A DNA stretch of 64,000 nucleotides from Emcibacter sp. (GCF_963675455.1 NZ_OY776217.1:1784001-1848000), one strand, 5' to 3'; counted from the first letter of the stretch, positions 8,371-17,145 are shown. Numbers and translations are program-made. Notes: generated by a model not told the origin, from the sequence alone.

Positions 8371-9969
8371 TTACGCCAGACCGGCCTTCCTGAACCCGGT
8401 CAGGTAAATATTCAGGTCTTCTTCCCTGCGGAACCATTTGCGGCATTCTGTCTCCGCGTGATCGGGGAAGTCCGGGTAGAGCCGGAGTACATGATCGGCG
8501 GCCGCCTGACTTTCCGTCCGTTTGTCGAGCATGGCATAGGCAATGGCCTGCAGGGCATGGGGCCAGAACCAGTCGGGCATGTCAATCACCCGGACCTGTT
8601 CGAGGGCGCCGTTGTAATCCTGTTCCCGGAAATGGGCATGAAACAGGGCAAATTTACACCAGCTCGGATGCTGGGGATTGAGCTGCATGGCCTTGCGGAC
8701 CAGGCTCAGGCCCTTGTCCATTTCCCCGCACAGACACAAATATACACCACTGTCGGCCAGCACGGCCGGGCTGTTGGGGGCAATGGTCAGGCCCATGCGG
8801 ATATTATTCTCGAATTTGTCCAGCTCACCCTTGTGGAAATGGATGATGGTCATGGCATACCAGGCGATGCTGTATTTGCTGTTCATGCTGATGGATTTTT
8901 CCGCATATTTGCGGGCTCTCTCCAGCGGATCGCCCAGATGCGGCTGCTGGTTGAAACTGAAGCGGTATTCGTCCAGCGCGATGAAGGACAGTCCGGCCCA
9001 GGCATCCGGATAGTTGGGATCGATCTCAACGGCTTTTTCCAGGCTCTGGCGGGCCTTGAGATGTGTTTCCGGGCTTAGCTCGAACAGGTAATCATGCAGC
9101 AGAAGCATGCTTTCATAGGCTTCCATGAATTCGGTGGAGGCCCGTTTCATGGCCACGGCGCTGGTCCGCATGATGGCGCCGTAGGTATCACCGAGGGTGG
9201 CGGCGACCTGGGTGGCGATTTCATCCTGGACCATGATCAGGTTATCGGGCGTCAGCTGATGATCGTAGCTGTTGGCCCAGATCACGGCATCGTTGGTGGC
9301 GTCCAGAAGCTGGGCGGTCACCCGGACCATATTTCCGGCCCGGCGGATGCTGCCCTCGACCACATAGTGGACTTCCAGTTCCTCGCAAAGTTTGCGGATA
9401 TCCACCGGCTGGCCCTTGTAGCGCAGGGTTGATTTGCGGGATACAACATAAAGGCTCGGGCTCAGGGAAAGCTGGGTAATGATTTCTTCGGTAATGCCGT
9501 CACAGAAGAGGTCGGTATCCTTTTCTCCGCTCAGGTTATCAAAGGGCAGGACGGCAATAGCCGGCCCGGTTGGCGGGGCGGCGGCAGCCGAAATCAGCGG
9601 ATCTCGGCTTTCCCGGGGATCGGGCCTGTTGGGTTCAATCTGCGGGACATAGGTGCCTTTGGGCAGGCTGATGCGGATTGGATCATTGGCGCCTTCTTCC
9701 AGATAATAATGTTCCAGCAGTCGTCTCAGCCGTCCGGCTTCGACGCGCACGATGGCGTCCGCCTGCGGATCGAAATCATCATCCTTGTCAAAGACCTCGA
9801 CACCAAGGGTATAGCCCTTGAGCAGGTTTTCCCGCCCCTCAAGGAGTTCCGTCACCACATAGTCCAGAAACCGTTTGGGACGGTTCTTGTTGGTGAACAG
9901 GTCACTCTCCAGTATTCGGGCGAGTTGACCCCGGGCCTGGTCGGCTGATAACGATGGTGGCAATGTCAT
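8371..9969 (-). CDS. TolB-like/TPR-repeat regulatory protein
   Basis: 532 residues. Residues 1-110 carry the segment FDPQADAIVRVEAGRLRRLL...PIRISLPKGTYVP, common at the N-terminus of alphaproteobacterial adenylate-cyclase-like/TPR proteins. Residues about 135-270 form a TolB/FlgO-like domain (IAVLPFDNLSGEKDTDLFCDGITEEI). The rest is TPR repeats (SLEKAVEIDPNYPDAWAGLS, ALEQVRVIDMPDWFWPHAL). No signal peptide, membrane segment or cyclase catalytic domain is seen. It is upstream of the decarboxylase in the same transcription unit. It may sense or scaffold rather than bind DNA; the function is not established. Confidence 0.65.
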   Translation of the reverse strand: MTLPPSLSADQARGQLARILESDLFTNKNRPKRFLDYVVTELLEGRENLLKGYTLGVEVFDKDDDFDPQADAIVRVEAGRLRRLLEHYYLEEGANDPIRISLPKGTYVPQIEPNRPDPRESRDPLISAAAAPPTGPAIAVLPFDNLSGEKDTDLFCDGITEEIITQLSLSPSLYVVSRKSTLRYKGQPVDIRKLCEELEVHYVVEGSIRRAGNMVRVTAQLLDATNDAVIWANSYDHQLTPDNLIMVQDEIATQVAATLGDTYGAIMRTSAVAMKRASTEFMEAYESMLLLHDYLFELSPETHLKARQSLEKAVEIDPNYPDAWAGLSFIALDEYRFSFNQQPHLGDPLERARKYAEKSISMNSKYSIAWYAMTIIHFHKGELDKFENNIRMGLTIAPNSPAVLADSGVYLCLCGEMDKGLSLVRKAMQLNPQHPSWCKFALFHAHFREQDYNGALEQVRVIDMPDWFWPHALQAIAYAMLDKRTESQAAADHVLRLYPDFPDHAETECRKWFRREEDLNIYLTGFRKAGLA

Positions 9970-10189
9970 TATTATGTTTTTTCCGCAATCAGATTATATG
10001 CTTACCGCAAAGACTATTACAGGTCCGCCGGGAACGCAACGTCATCACGCCGTAATGGAAGATATGATAAGGGCGGGATTGTAGAAATCAAGAAAGATGC
10101 CCTGAAAGGGGGCCATGCGGCAAGGCGGAAAATGTGTATTGAACGAGCCAGTCCCGGCTGGAACCGGCCCGTACAGGTATTAAATCAGA

Positions 10190-11389
10190 TCAGGCGCAGA
10201 GCTCGATTGCGACGGCAGTGGCTTCCCCGCCGCCGATGCACAGGCTGGCGATGCCCTTTGTCCCGCCGCGTTTTTTCAGGGCGTTGACCAGGGTGACAAT
10301 CAGCCGGGCCCCGGTGGCGCCGATCGGATGGCCAAGGGCGCAGGCGCCGCCGTAGACATTGACCTTTTCATGGTCGAGATCCAGATCGCGCATGGCGCAC
10401 ATGGTGACCACGGCGAAGGCCTCGTTGATTTCGTAAAGATCCACATCCGCACCGGTCCAGCCGGTTTTTTCAAAGATTTTCTGAATGGAGAAAACGGGCG
10501 CGGTAGTGAACCAGGCCGGTTCCTGGGCGTGAGTGGCATGGGCGCGGATCACAGCGATCGGTTTCATGCCGCGCTTTTCCGCCTCCGACTGTTTCATCAT
10601 CACCACGGCGGCGGCGCCGTCGGAAATGCTGCTTGAATTGGCGGCAGTCACAGTGCCGTCCTTGGTGAAAGCCGGGCGCAGGCTCGGAATTTTCTCCGGG
10701 CTGGCCTTGCCGGGCTGCTCGTCCGTATCGATGCTGATTTCTCCTCTCCGGGTCTTGATCGTAACCGGGGTGATTTCATCCTTGAACCAGCCTTCATTGA
10801 TGGCCTTGTTGGCGCGCTCGAGCGAAGCAATGGCAAAATCGTCCTGGGCTTCACGGGTGAACTGGTAATGGGCGGCGGTCTCCTCCGCAAAGGTGCCCAT
10901 CAGGCGGCCGGGCTGGTAGGCATCTTCCAGGCCGTCCAGGAACATATGGTCATAGACCTGGGTATGGCCGATGCGGGCGCCGCTGCGCATTTTCGGCAGG
11001 ATATAGGGAGAGTTGGTCATGCTTTCCATGCCGCCTGCTACAATCACATCGACGCTGCCAGCTTTCAGGTGGTCATAAGCCAGCATTACTGTTTCCATGG
11101 CCGATCCACACATCTTGTTGACGGTGGTGCAGCCGGTGGAATAGGGCAGGCCGGCGCCAAGGGCGGCCTGGCGGGCCGGGGCCTGGCCAAGGCCGGCCGG
11201 CAATACGCAACCCATCAGTACTTCTTCCACATCCTCGGGTGCGAGATTGGTCTGTGCCAGCGCCCCCCTGATGGCGGTGCTGCCCAGTTCAGTAGCCTTG
11301 ACGTCGGAGAAATCACCCTGGAAGCCTCCCATCGGGGTGCGGCTGAGGCCGACAATGACAATCGGGTCTGCGGTGGAAGAGTCAGTCAT
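10190..11389 (-). CDS. Acetyl-CoA C-acetyltransferase (thiolase)
   Basis: A 399-residue thiolase with the active-site cysteine in NKMCGSAMETVML, the histidine motif NEAFAVV, and the C-terminal GGACALGHPIGATGARL plus CIGGGEA. It joins or cleaves acetyl groups on CoA in the cytosol. The absence of partner fatty-oxidation genes fits either acetoacetyl-CoA synthesis or the last step of a degradative route. It is divergent from a TetR-type regulator, and two matching operator-like sites lie between them. RBS AAGGAT precedes the start. It is distinct from the paaJ thiolase at 19.3-20.5 kb. Confidence 0.9.
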   Translation of the reverse strand: MTDSSTADPIVIVGLSRTPMGGFQGDFSDVKATELGSTAIRGALAQTNLAPEDVEEVLMGCVLPAGLGQAPARQAALGAGLPYSTGCTTVNKMCGSAMETVMLAYDHLKAGSVDVIVAGGMESMTNSPYILPKMRSGARIGHTQVYDHMFLDGLEDAYQPGRLMGTFAEETAAHYQFTREAQDDFAIASLERANKAINEGWFKDEITPVTIKTRRGEISIDTDEQPGKASPEKIPSLRPAFTKDGTVTAANSSSISDGAAAVVMMKQSEAEKRGMKPIAVIRAHATHAQEPAWFTTAPVFSIQKIFEKTGWTGADVDLYEINEAFAVVTMCAMRDLDLDHEKVNVYGGACALGHPIGATGARLIVTLVNALKKRGGTKGIASLCIGGGEATAVAIELCA

Positions 11390-11417
11390 GATTGTGATCC
11401 TTCAGTAGATATGTTAT

Positions 11418-11433
11418 GTTACTCATAAGTAAC
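11418..11433. promoter_or_regulatory. TetR-type operator, copy 1
   Basis: GTTACTCATAAGTAAC is a palindrome with 6-bp arms. It lies 29 bases upstream of the thiolase start and is shared in core sequence with the site at 11486-11501. Confidence 0.6.
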
Positions 11434-11485
11434 GTATATAGTCCGTTCCATTTGAGATGACAAGCACTTGCGAGAAAAAATAAAT

Positions 11486-11501
11486 ACTACTCAGCAGTAA
11501 C
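11486..11501. promoter_or_regulatory. TetR-type operator, copy 2
   Basis: ACTACTCAGCAGTAAC matches copy 1 over TACTCAnnAGTAAC. It lies 70 bases before the TetR start, so one regulator could control both divergent genes. Confidence 0.55.
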
Positions 11502-11571
11502 AAATTCCTGTACAAAAGATGGCGACCGGCCCGGGCAATGTAGAAACGAAAAAAGATTAAAAGAATATAAC

Positions 11572-12156
11572 ATGAAACGCGAAGAAAAACGCCAGCAGAA
11601 ACTGGATGCCATCCTGCGCCACGCGGCCAAGGCATTTATGGAAAAGGGATATTACAAGACGTCACTGGATGACATTGCGAAAATGCATAATGTCACCAAA
11701 CCGACCCTCTATTATTACATCAAGAACAAGGAAGATATCCTTGTCAAATGCGAGGATGTGGCCAGCGAAAAAATCAACGGTCTTCTCGACAAGGTTATGG
11801 ATATGGGCGGTACCGGCTACCAGCAGCTTTACGCTTTTATCAGGGATTATATCAAGCTGCTCAACGACGATATCATCCGCTGCCATGTGCGTCACCGCGG
11901 CCAGCGGGAAGAGGAGGCCGCCCGCGACGCCAGCCTGAAAATGCACCGGGGCATCGAGAGCCGGGTCCGCGCCATTATCGCCCGCGGGGTGGAGGACGGC
12001 TCGATCCGCAAGGACGCCCATCCGGTGATCAACGCCATTCTGCTGTTTGATGCCCTGAACGGTATTACCGCCTGGTACCGGGAAGACGGGGCGCTGGACA
12101 TGAAGGCGCTGACCGAACAGATCCTGACCCTGGTGGCCAAGGGGATCGAGGCCTAA
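11572..12156 (+). CDS. TetR/AcrR-family transcriptional regulator
   Basis: 194 residues, the usual size. The N-terminal helix-turn-helix is TSLDDIAKMHNVTKPTLYYYIKNKEDIL preceded by the family's AAKAFMEKGYY helix. The C-terminal domain, which would bind the effector, ends in LFDALNGITAWYREDGALDMKALTEQI. It is divergent from the thiolase gene with two like palindromes between, so autorepression and control of the thiolase are the simplest reading. The ligand is likely an acyl-CoA, judged only by the neighbour. No strong RBS is visible before the ATG. Confidence 0.88.
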   Translation: MKREEKRQQKLDAILRHAAKAFMEKGYYKTSLDDIAKMHNVTKPTLYYYIKNKEDILVKCEDVASEKINGLLDKVMDMGGTGYQQLYAFIRDYIKLLNDDIIRCHVRHRGQREEEAARDASLKMHRGIESRVRAIIARGVEDGSIRKDAHPVINAILLFDALNGITAWYREDGALDMKALTEQILTLVAKGIEA

Positions 12157-12180
12157 TACACAAATTATTCAGATAAAAGA

Positions 12181-12205
12181 AAAGGCGCCGTTGGGCGCCT
12201 TTTTT
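12181..12205. terminator. Bidirectional intrinsic terminator
   Basis: AAAGGCGCC-gttg-GGCGCCTTT, a perfect stem with a 4-nt loop, sits between convergent genes and is followed by six T on the plus strand. A runs on the other side serve the minus-strand gene. Confidence 0.9.
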
Positions 12206-12223
12206 GTTGGTAATGACCCGATG

Positions 12224-13351
12224 TTATGCCCGTTTGCGGCGATAGAGCAGCAAGCCCGCGCCACAGATCAGCAGACCCAGAGTACCCGGTGCCGGGACAG
12301 GACGAACCGGACCGATAAAGCCCTCTGGTGTGAGCAGGAAGGTGACATCCTGTCCTGTCGCCAACACCCGCCCGGAGGCAGCAATCTGACCATACTCGTT
12401 GATGGCGTGGGCGTCGCCGATGGTGATCAGTCCGAACAGGGGATCATCCAGGCTGATCAGGTCATCAAGGGCGAATATTTCATTATTCTCCCAGAGAACA
12501 CCATAGGACCTTTCATCTAGTGCGGCGCCAACAATGATACCTTCGTTGTTAATGTCGTAGGCGGCAGTTTCCTCAAATGCGCCGAAGTCCAGAATGGTCA
12601 GCCCGTCTTCCAAATTCCACTCAAAGGAGGTCTCCACAACACTGTCACCATCCAGAATATAAACAATGCCTACAACGTCTCCATCTTCATTCAGGCCCTG
12701 GACAAAGGCGCCAAAATCACCTTCGATAGGAATTTCATGGTAAGTGCCGTCACTGTCGCGGAAGAAGGGATGAGCATTCCAATTTTCATCCTCATAATAA
12801 CCGACAATCTGCCCGGCATCGTTGATAGTCTGGGCTACCACCCGAGTGGCACTGGTCAAAGGCGAGGTATCAATTTCTGTATATCCTTCACCTGCTTTCC
12901 AGATGACTGTTTTGCCCCCGTAGTCGGTAGTGGCTACCAAAACGTCGCCGTTGTTATTGAGGCTATAGGTTCTTGATGACCAGTTATCAGGATGAGAGAT
13001 GTTGGTCAGATTCCCATTTTTCCATGAATATGCCTGATAGTTGAAAGCATCGCTGTCATAATAAAACCCAGCGACCTGTCCGCTGTTATTGATGTCCCTG
13101 GCAAAGCTAATATCGGGGCTTGCTGCACCAAGGTTAGTGAAAGTGCCATTTTCCCACAGAACAGAGTGAAAAATGCCGTTGTTATCTTCGGCATAACCGA
13201 CAACCTGTCCATAGTCATTGACGCCATAGGCAGCCTGATCCACACCACCGAAGTCAGCCAGGACCTCTACATTATACAGCGGTGCCGCAAGGGCCGACAT
13301 CGGGCCGAGACCGGCAACCAGGGTTAAAAGAGCAAAATATTTTTTAAACAT
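12224..13351 (-). CDS. PEP-CTERM-type exported protein with HAF repeats
   Basis: 375 residues. The N-terminal signal peptide ends around ALAAP (residue 23). The middle holds repeated units of the type INNSGQVAGFYYDSD, characteristic of the extracellular HAF repeat family. The C-terminus is VPAPGTLGLLICGAGLLLYRRKRA in layout: a short Pro-rich motif, a hydrophobic helix and a basic tail, as in PEP-CTERM sorting signals processed by exosortase. The protein is therefore probably displayed or released with exopolysaccharide. No exosortase gene is in the window. A sigma-54-type promoter and two identical 18-base palindromes precede it. Confidence 0.85.
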   Translation of the reverse strand: MFKKYFALLTLVAGLGPMSALAAPLYNVEVLADFGGVDQAAYGVNDYGQVVGYAEDNNGIFHSVLWENGTFTNLGAASPDISFARDINNSGQVAGFYYDSDAFNYQAYSWKNGNLTNISHPDNWSSRTYSLNNNGDVLVATTDYGGKTVIWKAGEGYTEIDTSPLTSATRVVAQTINDAGQIVGYYEDENWNAHPFFRDSDGTYHEIPIEGDFGAFVQGLNEDGDVVGIVYILDGDSVVETSFEWNLEDGLTILDFGAFEETAAYDINNEGIIVGAALDERSYGVLWENNEIFALDDLISLDDPLFGLITIGDAHAINEYGQIAASGRVLATGQDVTFLLTPEGFIGPVRPVPAPGTLGLLICGAGLLLYRRKRA

Positions 13352-13390
13352 AGGATTTCCCCAATAAAATAAATATAACTGTCTGTTCTA

Positions 13391-13407
13391 TGCAAGCTTC
13401 GTGCCGG
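13391..13407 (-). promoter_or_regulatory. Sigma-54 (-24/-12) promoter of the PEP-CTERM gene
   Basis: The minus strand reads CCGGCACGAAGCTTGCA, matching the RpoN consensus TGGCACG-N4-TTGCA except the first base, with GG and GC separated by exactly 10 bases. The predicted transcript start near 13380 leaves a leader of about 30 bases before the ATG. Confidence 0.8.
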
Positions 13408-13462
13408 AAGAGGAACAATTGAGGGATTCCGCTATTATTTCGAAAATACTAATATTTATGGT

Positions 13463-13480
13463 TGTAAGGGATTCTTTACA
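13463..13480. repeat. Upstream palindromic element, copy proximal to the sigma-54 promoter
   Basis: TGTAAGGGATTCTTTACA is an imperfect palindrome with TGTAA/TTACA ends. It is identical to 13542-13559 and is centred about 90 bases upstream of the predicted transcript start. That is the usual place for a sigma-54 activator site. Confidence 0.65.
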
Positions 13481-13541
13481 CTAAACTTATGGTTAATATA
13501 AAATATTACCTGTTATCAGGTGCTTAGCTATAAAACCGACC

Positions 13542-13559
13542 TGTAAGGGATTCTTTACA
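13542..13559. repeat. Upstream palindromic element, distal copy
   Basis: This is the second exact 18-base copy of TGTAAGGGATTCTTTACA, starting 79 bases from the first. It probably provides cooperative binding for an enhancer-binding protein. Confidence 0.65.
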
Positions 13560-13675
13560 GTATTTCCAGTGGTCGCCGCAAATTTTTCCCGATTGCCGGA
13601 CGATCCGGCTTTGCCTTTTGCGATGATTTCCGATACATTTCTGAAAGAGAATATAAACGGTACAGAGTAATTGAG

Positions 13676-13993
13676 ATGTCAGCCGAAGCCATGAGTAATG
13701 AAGATAAAAGAAACGACAGCCGTCTGGATGTGTTCTGGCGCGCCATGCTGACCATCGACGGGATCAGTTACCCTTGCGAACTGACCAATGTATCCACGGC
13801 CGGGGCCCTGATGGTGCTGGACCGGGATCTCGACCTGAAACAGGAATTCATCCTCGATATTGCTGACCTTGGCCAGTGCGGCGGCCGGGTGGTGTGGTGC
13901 AACCGGCCGCAATATGGCCTGCAGCTTCTGATTGGCGATGACCTCAAGCTCAAAGATTTTGCCGAGAAAATCGGCCTTCGTATGAAGGCCTGA
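13676..13993 (+). CDS. PilZ domain protein
   Basis: 105 residues that are almost entirely one PilZ domain. The RxxxR-type start KRNDSRLDVFWRA, then CELTNVSTAGALMVL, gives the (D/N)xSxxG half of the cyclic-di-GMP site. The second arginine stretch is slightly relaxed, so ligand binding is likely but not certain. It would be a cytoplasmic c-di-GMP responder. It is divergent from the PEP-CTERM gene, and exopolysaccharide-linked surface proteins are often under c-di-GMP control. Another ATG at 13691 is possible, but only the first has a purine-rich stretch upstream. Confidence 0.8.
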   Translation: MSAEAMSNEDKRNDSRLDVFWRAMLTIDGISYPCELTNVSTAGALMVLDRDLDLKQEFILDIADLGQCGGRVVWCNRPQYGLQLLIGDDLKLKDFAEKIGLRMKA

Positions 13994-14015
13994 TTTCCCC
14001 GGTTTATTTATCTCT

Positions 14016-15227
14016 TCAGTTATTGCCGAACGGGTTGTCGATGCTCGGACTCGGCTGGGTAAACCAGCGCGGGCCGTCTTCGGTCATATAAAAATGATCC
14101 TCCAGCCGGACCCCGAATTCGCCGGGGATGGAAATCATCGGTTCATTGGAAAAACACATGCCCGGGGCGAGCGGGGTCTCGTCGCTGCGCACCAGATAGG
14201 GCCATTCATGGATATCGAGGCCGATACCATGACCGGTCCGGTGGACCAGTCCGGGAGCGGCGTAGTCGGGACCATAGCCATTTGACTCCAGGGAGCGGCG
14301 GGCAGCCACATCAACCTGGCCGCAGGGGGTGCCGGGCTGTGCGGCTTCGAAGGCGGCCAGCTGGGCGTCTTTCTCATGTTGCCAGACCTCCCGTTGCCGC
14401 GCCGTCGGTTCGCCGTAGACATAGGTGCGGGTAATGTCGGAATTATAGCCCATCAACTGACAGCCGGTGTCGATCAGCACCATATCGCCTTCTTTCAGGA
14501 TCTGCGGATCCTTGACTCCGTGCGGATAGGCGGTGGCTTCGCCGAACAGGACGATGCAGAAGCTGGAGCCCGAAGCGCCCACCTTTTTGTGAGCCCGGTC
14601 GATAAAATCACAGACCTCCGTAGTGGAAATGCCGGGGCGCAGGATGCGGGCGGCGGCCTTGTGCACCTCAATGGTCATGTCCTTGGCCCGCTGCATCAGG
14701 GCGATTTCCGTCTCGCTTTTATGCATGCGACATCCGGCGGTAACCGGTTTGGCATTCAGATATTCACAGGCCGGGGCCTCGGCCCGCAGACCGTCGAAGA
14801 TGAAAAAGCCGGAACTTTCATCAAGACCGACAGCGCCATCCTCAAAGCCCATGCGCCGCAGAACCTCGCCGAACAGGGCATAGGGGCTTTCATGTTCCTG
14901 CCAGCCGTTGACAGGGCCTTTGACCTCCATGAAATCCTTTAATGTGCCGATCTCAAACACCGGGGCGATATATTCCGGGGCGCCGTCGGCCGGCAGGATC
15001 ACGCCGACCATACGTTCACTGGCGTACCAGCGGGTGCCGGTAAAATAGGTCATGTTGCTGCCCGCATTGAGATAGACAGCCCCGAGGCCGAGTTCCTTCA
15101 TCAGGTCCTGCGCCGCGGCAAGGCGGGCGGCATATTCCGCCTCGGAAACGGGGGAAATTCCCGCCGTCATATCGTTTAGTTTTTTCAGTTCCAGTTCGGC
15201 GGTAGAGCCGCCCACGCCAATGGTCAT
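14016..15227 (-). CDS. M24-family metallopeptidase (Xaa-Pro peptidase type)
   Basis: 403 residues: an N-terminal creatinase-like domain (about 1-165) and a pita-bread catalytic domain. The metal ligands are visible in order as LIDTGCQ, NSDITRT, the histidine of GHGIGLDIHE, the glutamate in SNEP, and the glutamate of RLEDHF. It hydrolyses Xaa-Pro dipeptides or a related amide such as an ectoine-type substrate; the sequence does not decide. It appears cytosolic, with no signal peptide. AAGGA stands eight bases before the start. Confidence 0.87.
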   Translation of the reverse strand: MTIGVGGSTAELELKKLNDMTAGISPVSEAEYAARLAAAQDLMKELGLGAVYLNAGSNMTYFTGTRWYASERMVGVILPADGAPEYIAPVFEIGTLKDFMEVKGPVNGWQEHESPYALFGEVLRRMGFEDGAVGLDESSGFFIFDGLRAEAPACEYLNAKPVTAGCRMHKSETEIALMQRAKDMTIEVHKAAARILRPGISTTEVCDFIDRAHKKVGASGSSFCIVLFGEATAYPHGVKDPQILKEGDMVLIDTGCQLMGYNSDITRTYVYGEPTARQREVWQHEKDAQLAAFEAAQPGTPCGQVDVAARRSLESNGYGPDYAAPGLVHRTGHGIGLDIHEWPYLVRSDETPLAPGMCFSNEPMISIPGEFGVRLEDHFYMTEDGPRWFTQPSPSIDNPFGNN

Positions 15228-15430
15228 TCGGAAATCCTTTTTCTTATCCCCATATGACAGGAAATATGGACAGGCGGGGAACTCTTGGCAAGAAGGAAGC
15301 AGCCCTTTGACGGAATATGGTGAATCCTCCTGAATGAAAAACGCCCGACAGAGTTTTATACTGTGACGCGGGGCGCGGACTTCCGGGGCGTGTGAATTTA
15401 TGCTATGCCAGCGGAGAAGGAGAGCGACAG

Positions 15431-16435
15431 GTGTCTCGTGAAAAAGAAAACGGTGACGGCAAAGTGGTTCTGGTCCTGGGCGGCGGCCCGGCCGGTGTGC
15501 TGACGGCTGCCCGGCTCGCGGACCTGGGCCATCATGTGACCTTGGTCAACAAGGTCCGGGCCGGCGAGGGGCTGGAGCTTACACCGACAGAGGTGCGGGA
15601 ACTGCTCAGGTCCCATGGCCTGGAGGCGTCCGCGGACAGTTTCGGCCCAGTGGTGGAGACAGAGGTCGTCTGGCAGGGTAAGAAAACAGGCGGACAGCAG
15701 CATGTGGTGCACCGTCGTCTGCTGGATCAGGCGCTGTTGTATGATGTGGCCCGGCGCCATGTCAATATAGTGGGCGGCATTGCCGGCGGCATCACCCGTG
15801 TCGGAGAAAACTGGCGTGTCGGCGTCGGGGAATTCGAGTATGAAGCGGATTTCCTGATCGAAGCCCGGGGGCGGGAGGCCGGTAATGCCGGCGGTCAGGA
15901 CTCTGTGTCCTGTCTGTCAATGAGATACCGGATGCCGACTGACTACCGACCCTTTGCTGCGGTGACCTCCTTCAGGGAGGGCTGGGCCCGGTTTATTCTG
16001 GGGGAACGCCGGGAGGCCAGCCTGCAGGTCTATCTTTCCGGTGAAAATACGGATATCCCGGTACGTCCTTTTCCACTGAAAAAAAAGTTTCAGTCAATTG
16101 TCGACGAGCTTTCCGGCACCTGGGCGTTTCTTGCCGATGCCCAGGCCAGGGGCGAGGTGGAACAGCGCAGTGCTTTCAGCCGCTTGCGGGAGCCCCTGAT
16201 CGGCATGGAAAGCATCCGTATCGGTGATGCGGCCATGGCGCTGGAGCCTTTGCCCGGTTTTGGTATGGAACAGGGGCTGGAAAATGCGCTTCTGGCGTTG
16301 CCGGTCATTGAAAGCTGGCTTCAGGGCGGGAATAAACAGCAGCTTGCGGCACAATATAAAGACCAGGTGGCGGCTGCATTTGAGGCCCTGATACGATCAA
16401 AAAACACCCTGTTTCCGTCTTCCGAAAATAAATAG
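15431..16435 (+). CDS. FAD-dependent oxidoreductase, tryptophan halogenase/hydroxylase-like
   Basis: 334 residues from the GTG start. The dinucleotide fold VVLVLGGGPAGVLTAARLADLGHHVTLV occupies the N-terminus. A second FAD motif, IGMESIRIGDAAMALEPLPGFGMEQGLENAL, lies in the C-terminal half. These are typical of the GidA/p-hydroxybenzoate-hydroxylase-like flavoproteins. GTG at 15431 is preferred because GGAGAAGGAG lies just upstream. An in-frame ATG at 15392 adds 13 poorly conserved residues and lacks an RBS. The family is often near PqqE-like or tailoring genes, but no partner is seen here. Substrate unknown. Confidence 0.65.
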   Translation: MSREKENGDGKVVLVLGGGPAGVLTAARLADLGHHVTLVNKVRAGEGLELTPTEVRELLRSHGLEASADSFGPVVETEVVWQGKKTGGQQHVVHRRLLDQALLYDVARRHVNIVGGIAGGITRVGENWRVGVGEFEYEADFLIEARGREAGNAGGQDSVSCLSMRYRMPTDYRPFAAVTSFREGWARFILGERREASLQVYLSGENTDIPVRPFPLKKKFQSIVDELSGTWAFLADAQARGEVEQRSAFSRLREPLIGMESIRIGDAAMALEPLPGFGMEQGLENALLALPVIESWLQGGNKQQLAAQYKDQVAAAFEALIRSKNTLFPSSENK

Positions 16436-16535
16436 TCCGAATAGACGGTCAAACTTTTGCATTTTGCTGAAATTTCTGCCAATGTAGGGTCTTAACAACA
16501 AATAACAGTATCGTTCAGAAGACTCGGGACCACAA

Positions 16536-17141
16536 ATGGCAAGAACACAGGCCGCTGATTATGACGATCGGCGTAAAAACATTCTTATTCAGGCCGCCAA
16601 CCTGTTCGCAGAGAAGGGATACGCCCGCACCAGTATTTCGGAACTGGCGACGGCCTGCAATGCGTCCAAATCCTGGCTCTATCACTATTATCCGTCCAAG
16701 GAAGCCATTCTCTATGACATCATGTCCTATCATGTGGGCGAATTGCTGGAGTGTGCGCAGGACTGCCGCGCGCAAGGCGGGTCGCCCCGGGATCGCTTCC
16801 GGGAACTGGTCCGTCGGTTCATGTCCATCTATATCGAGGCCGGTTCCCAGCATGTTATCCTGCTGAATGACATCGGCTGTCTGCCCGAAGATCAGCAGCG
16901 GCAAATCCAGGACCTGCAGGATGACGTGATTGCCATCGTTCTTGAACTGATCTGTGAGGTCAATCCGGCCCTGTCTGACAATAAGAAATTCAAAAAACCT
17001 GTGACCATGGCGTTGATGGGAATGATCAACTGGACCTACACCTGGTTCGATGAAAAGGGGCCGATCAGCGAGCAGCAATTTGCCGATCTGGCCGTGGATA
17101 TTTTCCTGAATGGCCTGATGTCCAAGGAATTCAAAGGATAG
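16536..17141 (+). CDS. TetR-family regulator, probably of phenylacetate genes (PaaR-like)
   Basis: 201 residues with an N-terminal helix-turn-helix (TSISELATACNASKSWLYHYYPSKEAIL). The C-terminal half resembles TetR proteins found beside paa genes. Its last codons contain the RBS AAAGGATAGG of the next gene, and only four bases separate the two, so it is cotranscribed with paaF. By position it would repress the paa genes until phenylacetyl-CoA is present. That ligand is known for the family in other bacteria and is inferred here. Confidence 0.8.
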   Translation: MARTQAADYDDRRKNILIQAANLFAEKGYARTSISELATACNASKSWLYHYYPSKEAILYDIMSYHVGELLECAQDCRAQGGSPRDRFRELVRRFMSIYIEAGSQHVILLNDIGCLPEDQQRQIQDLQDDVIAIVLELICEVNPALSDNKKFKKPVTMALMGMINWTYTWFDEKGPISEQQFADLAVDIFLNGLMSKEFKG

Positions 17142-17145
17142 GTAT

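Noticed and set aside
15392..15430. ATG at 15392 as start of the flavoprotein
   Set aside because: No RBS in front, while GGAGAAGGAG is placed for the in-frame GTG at 15431.
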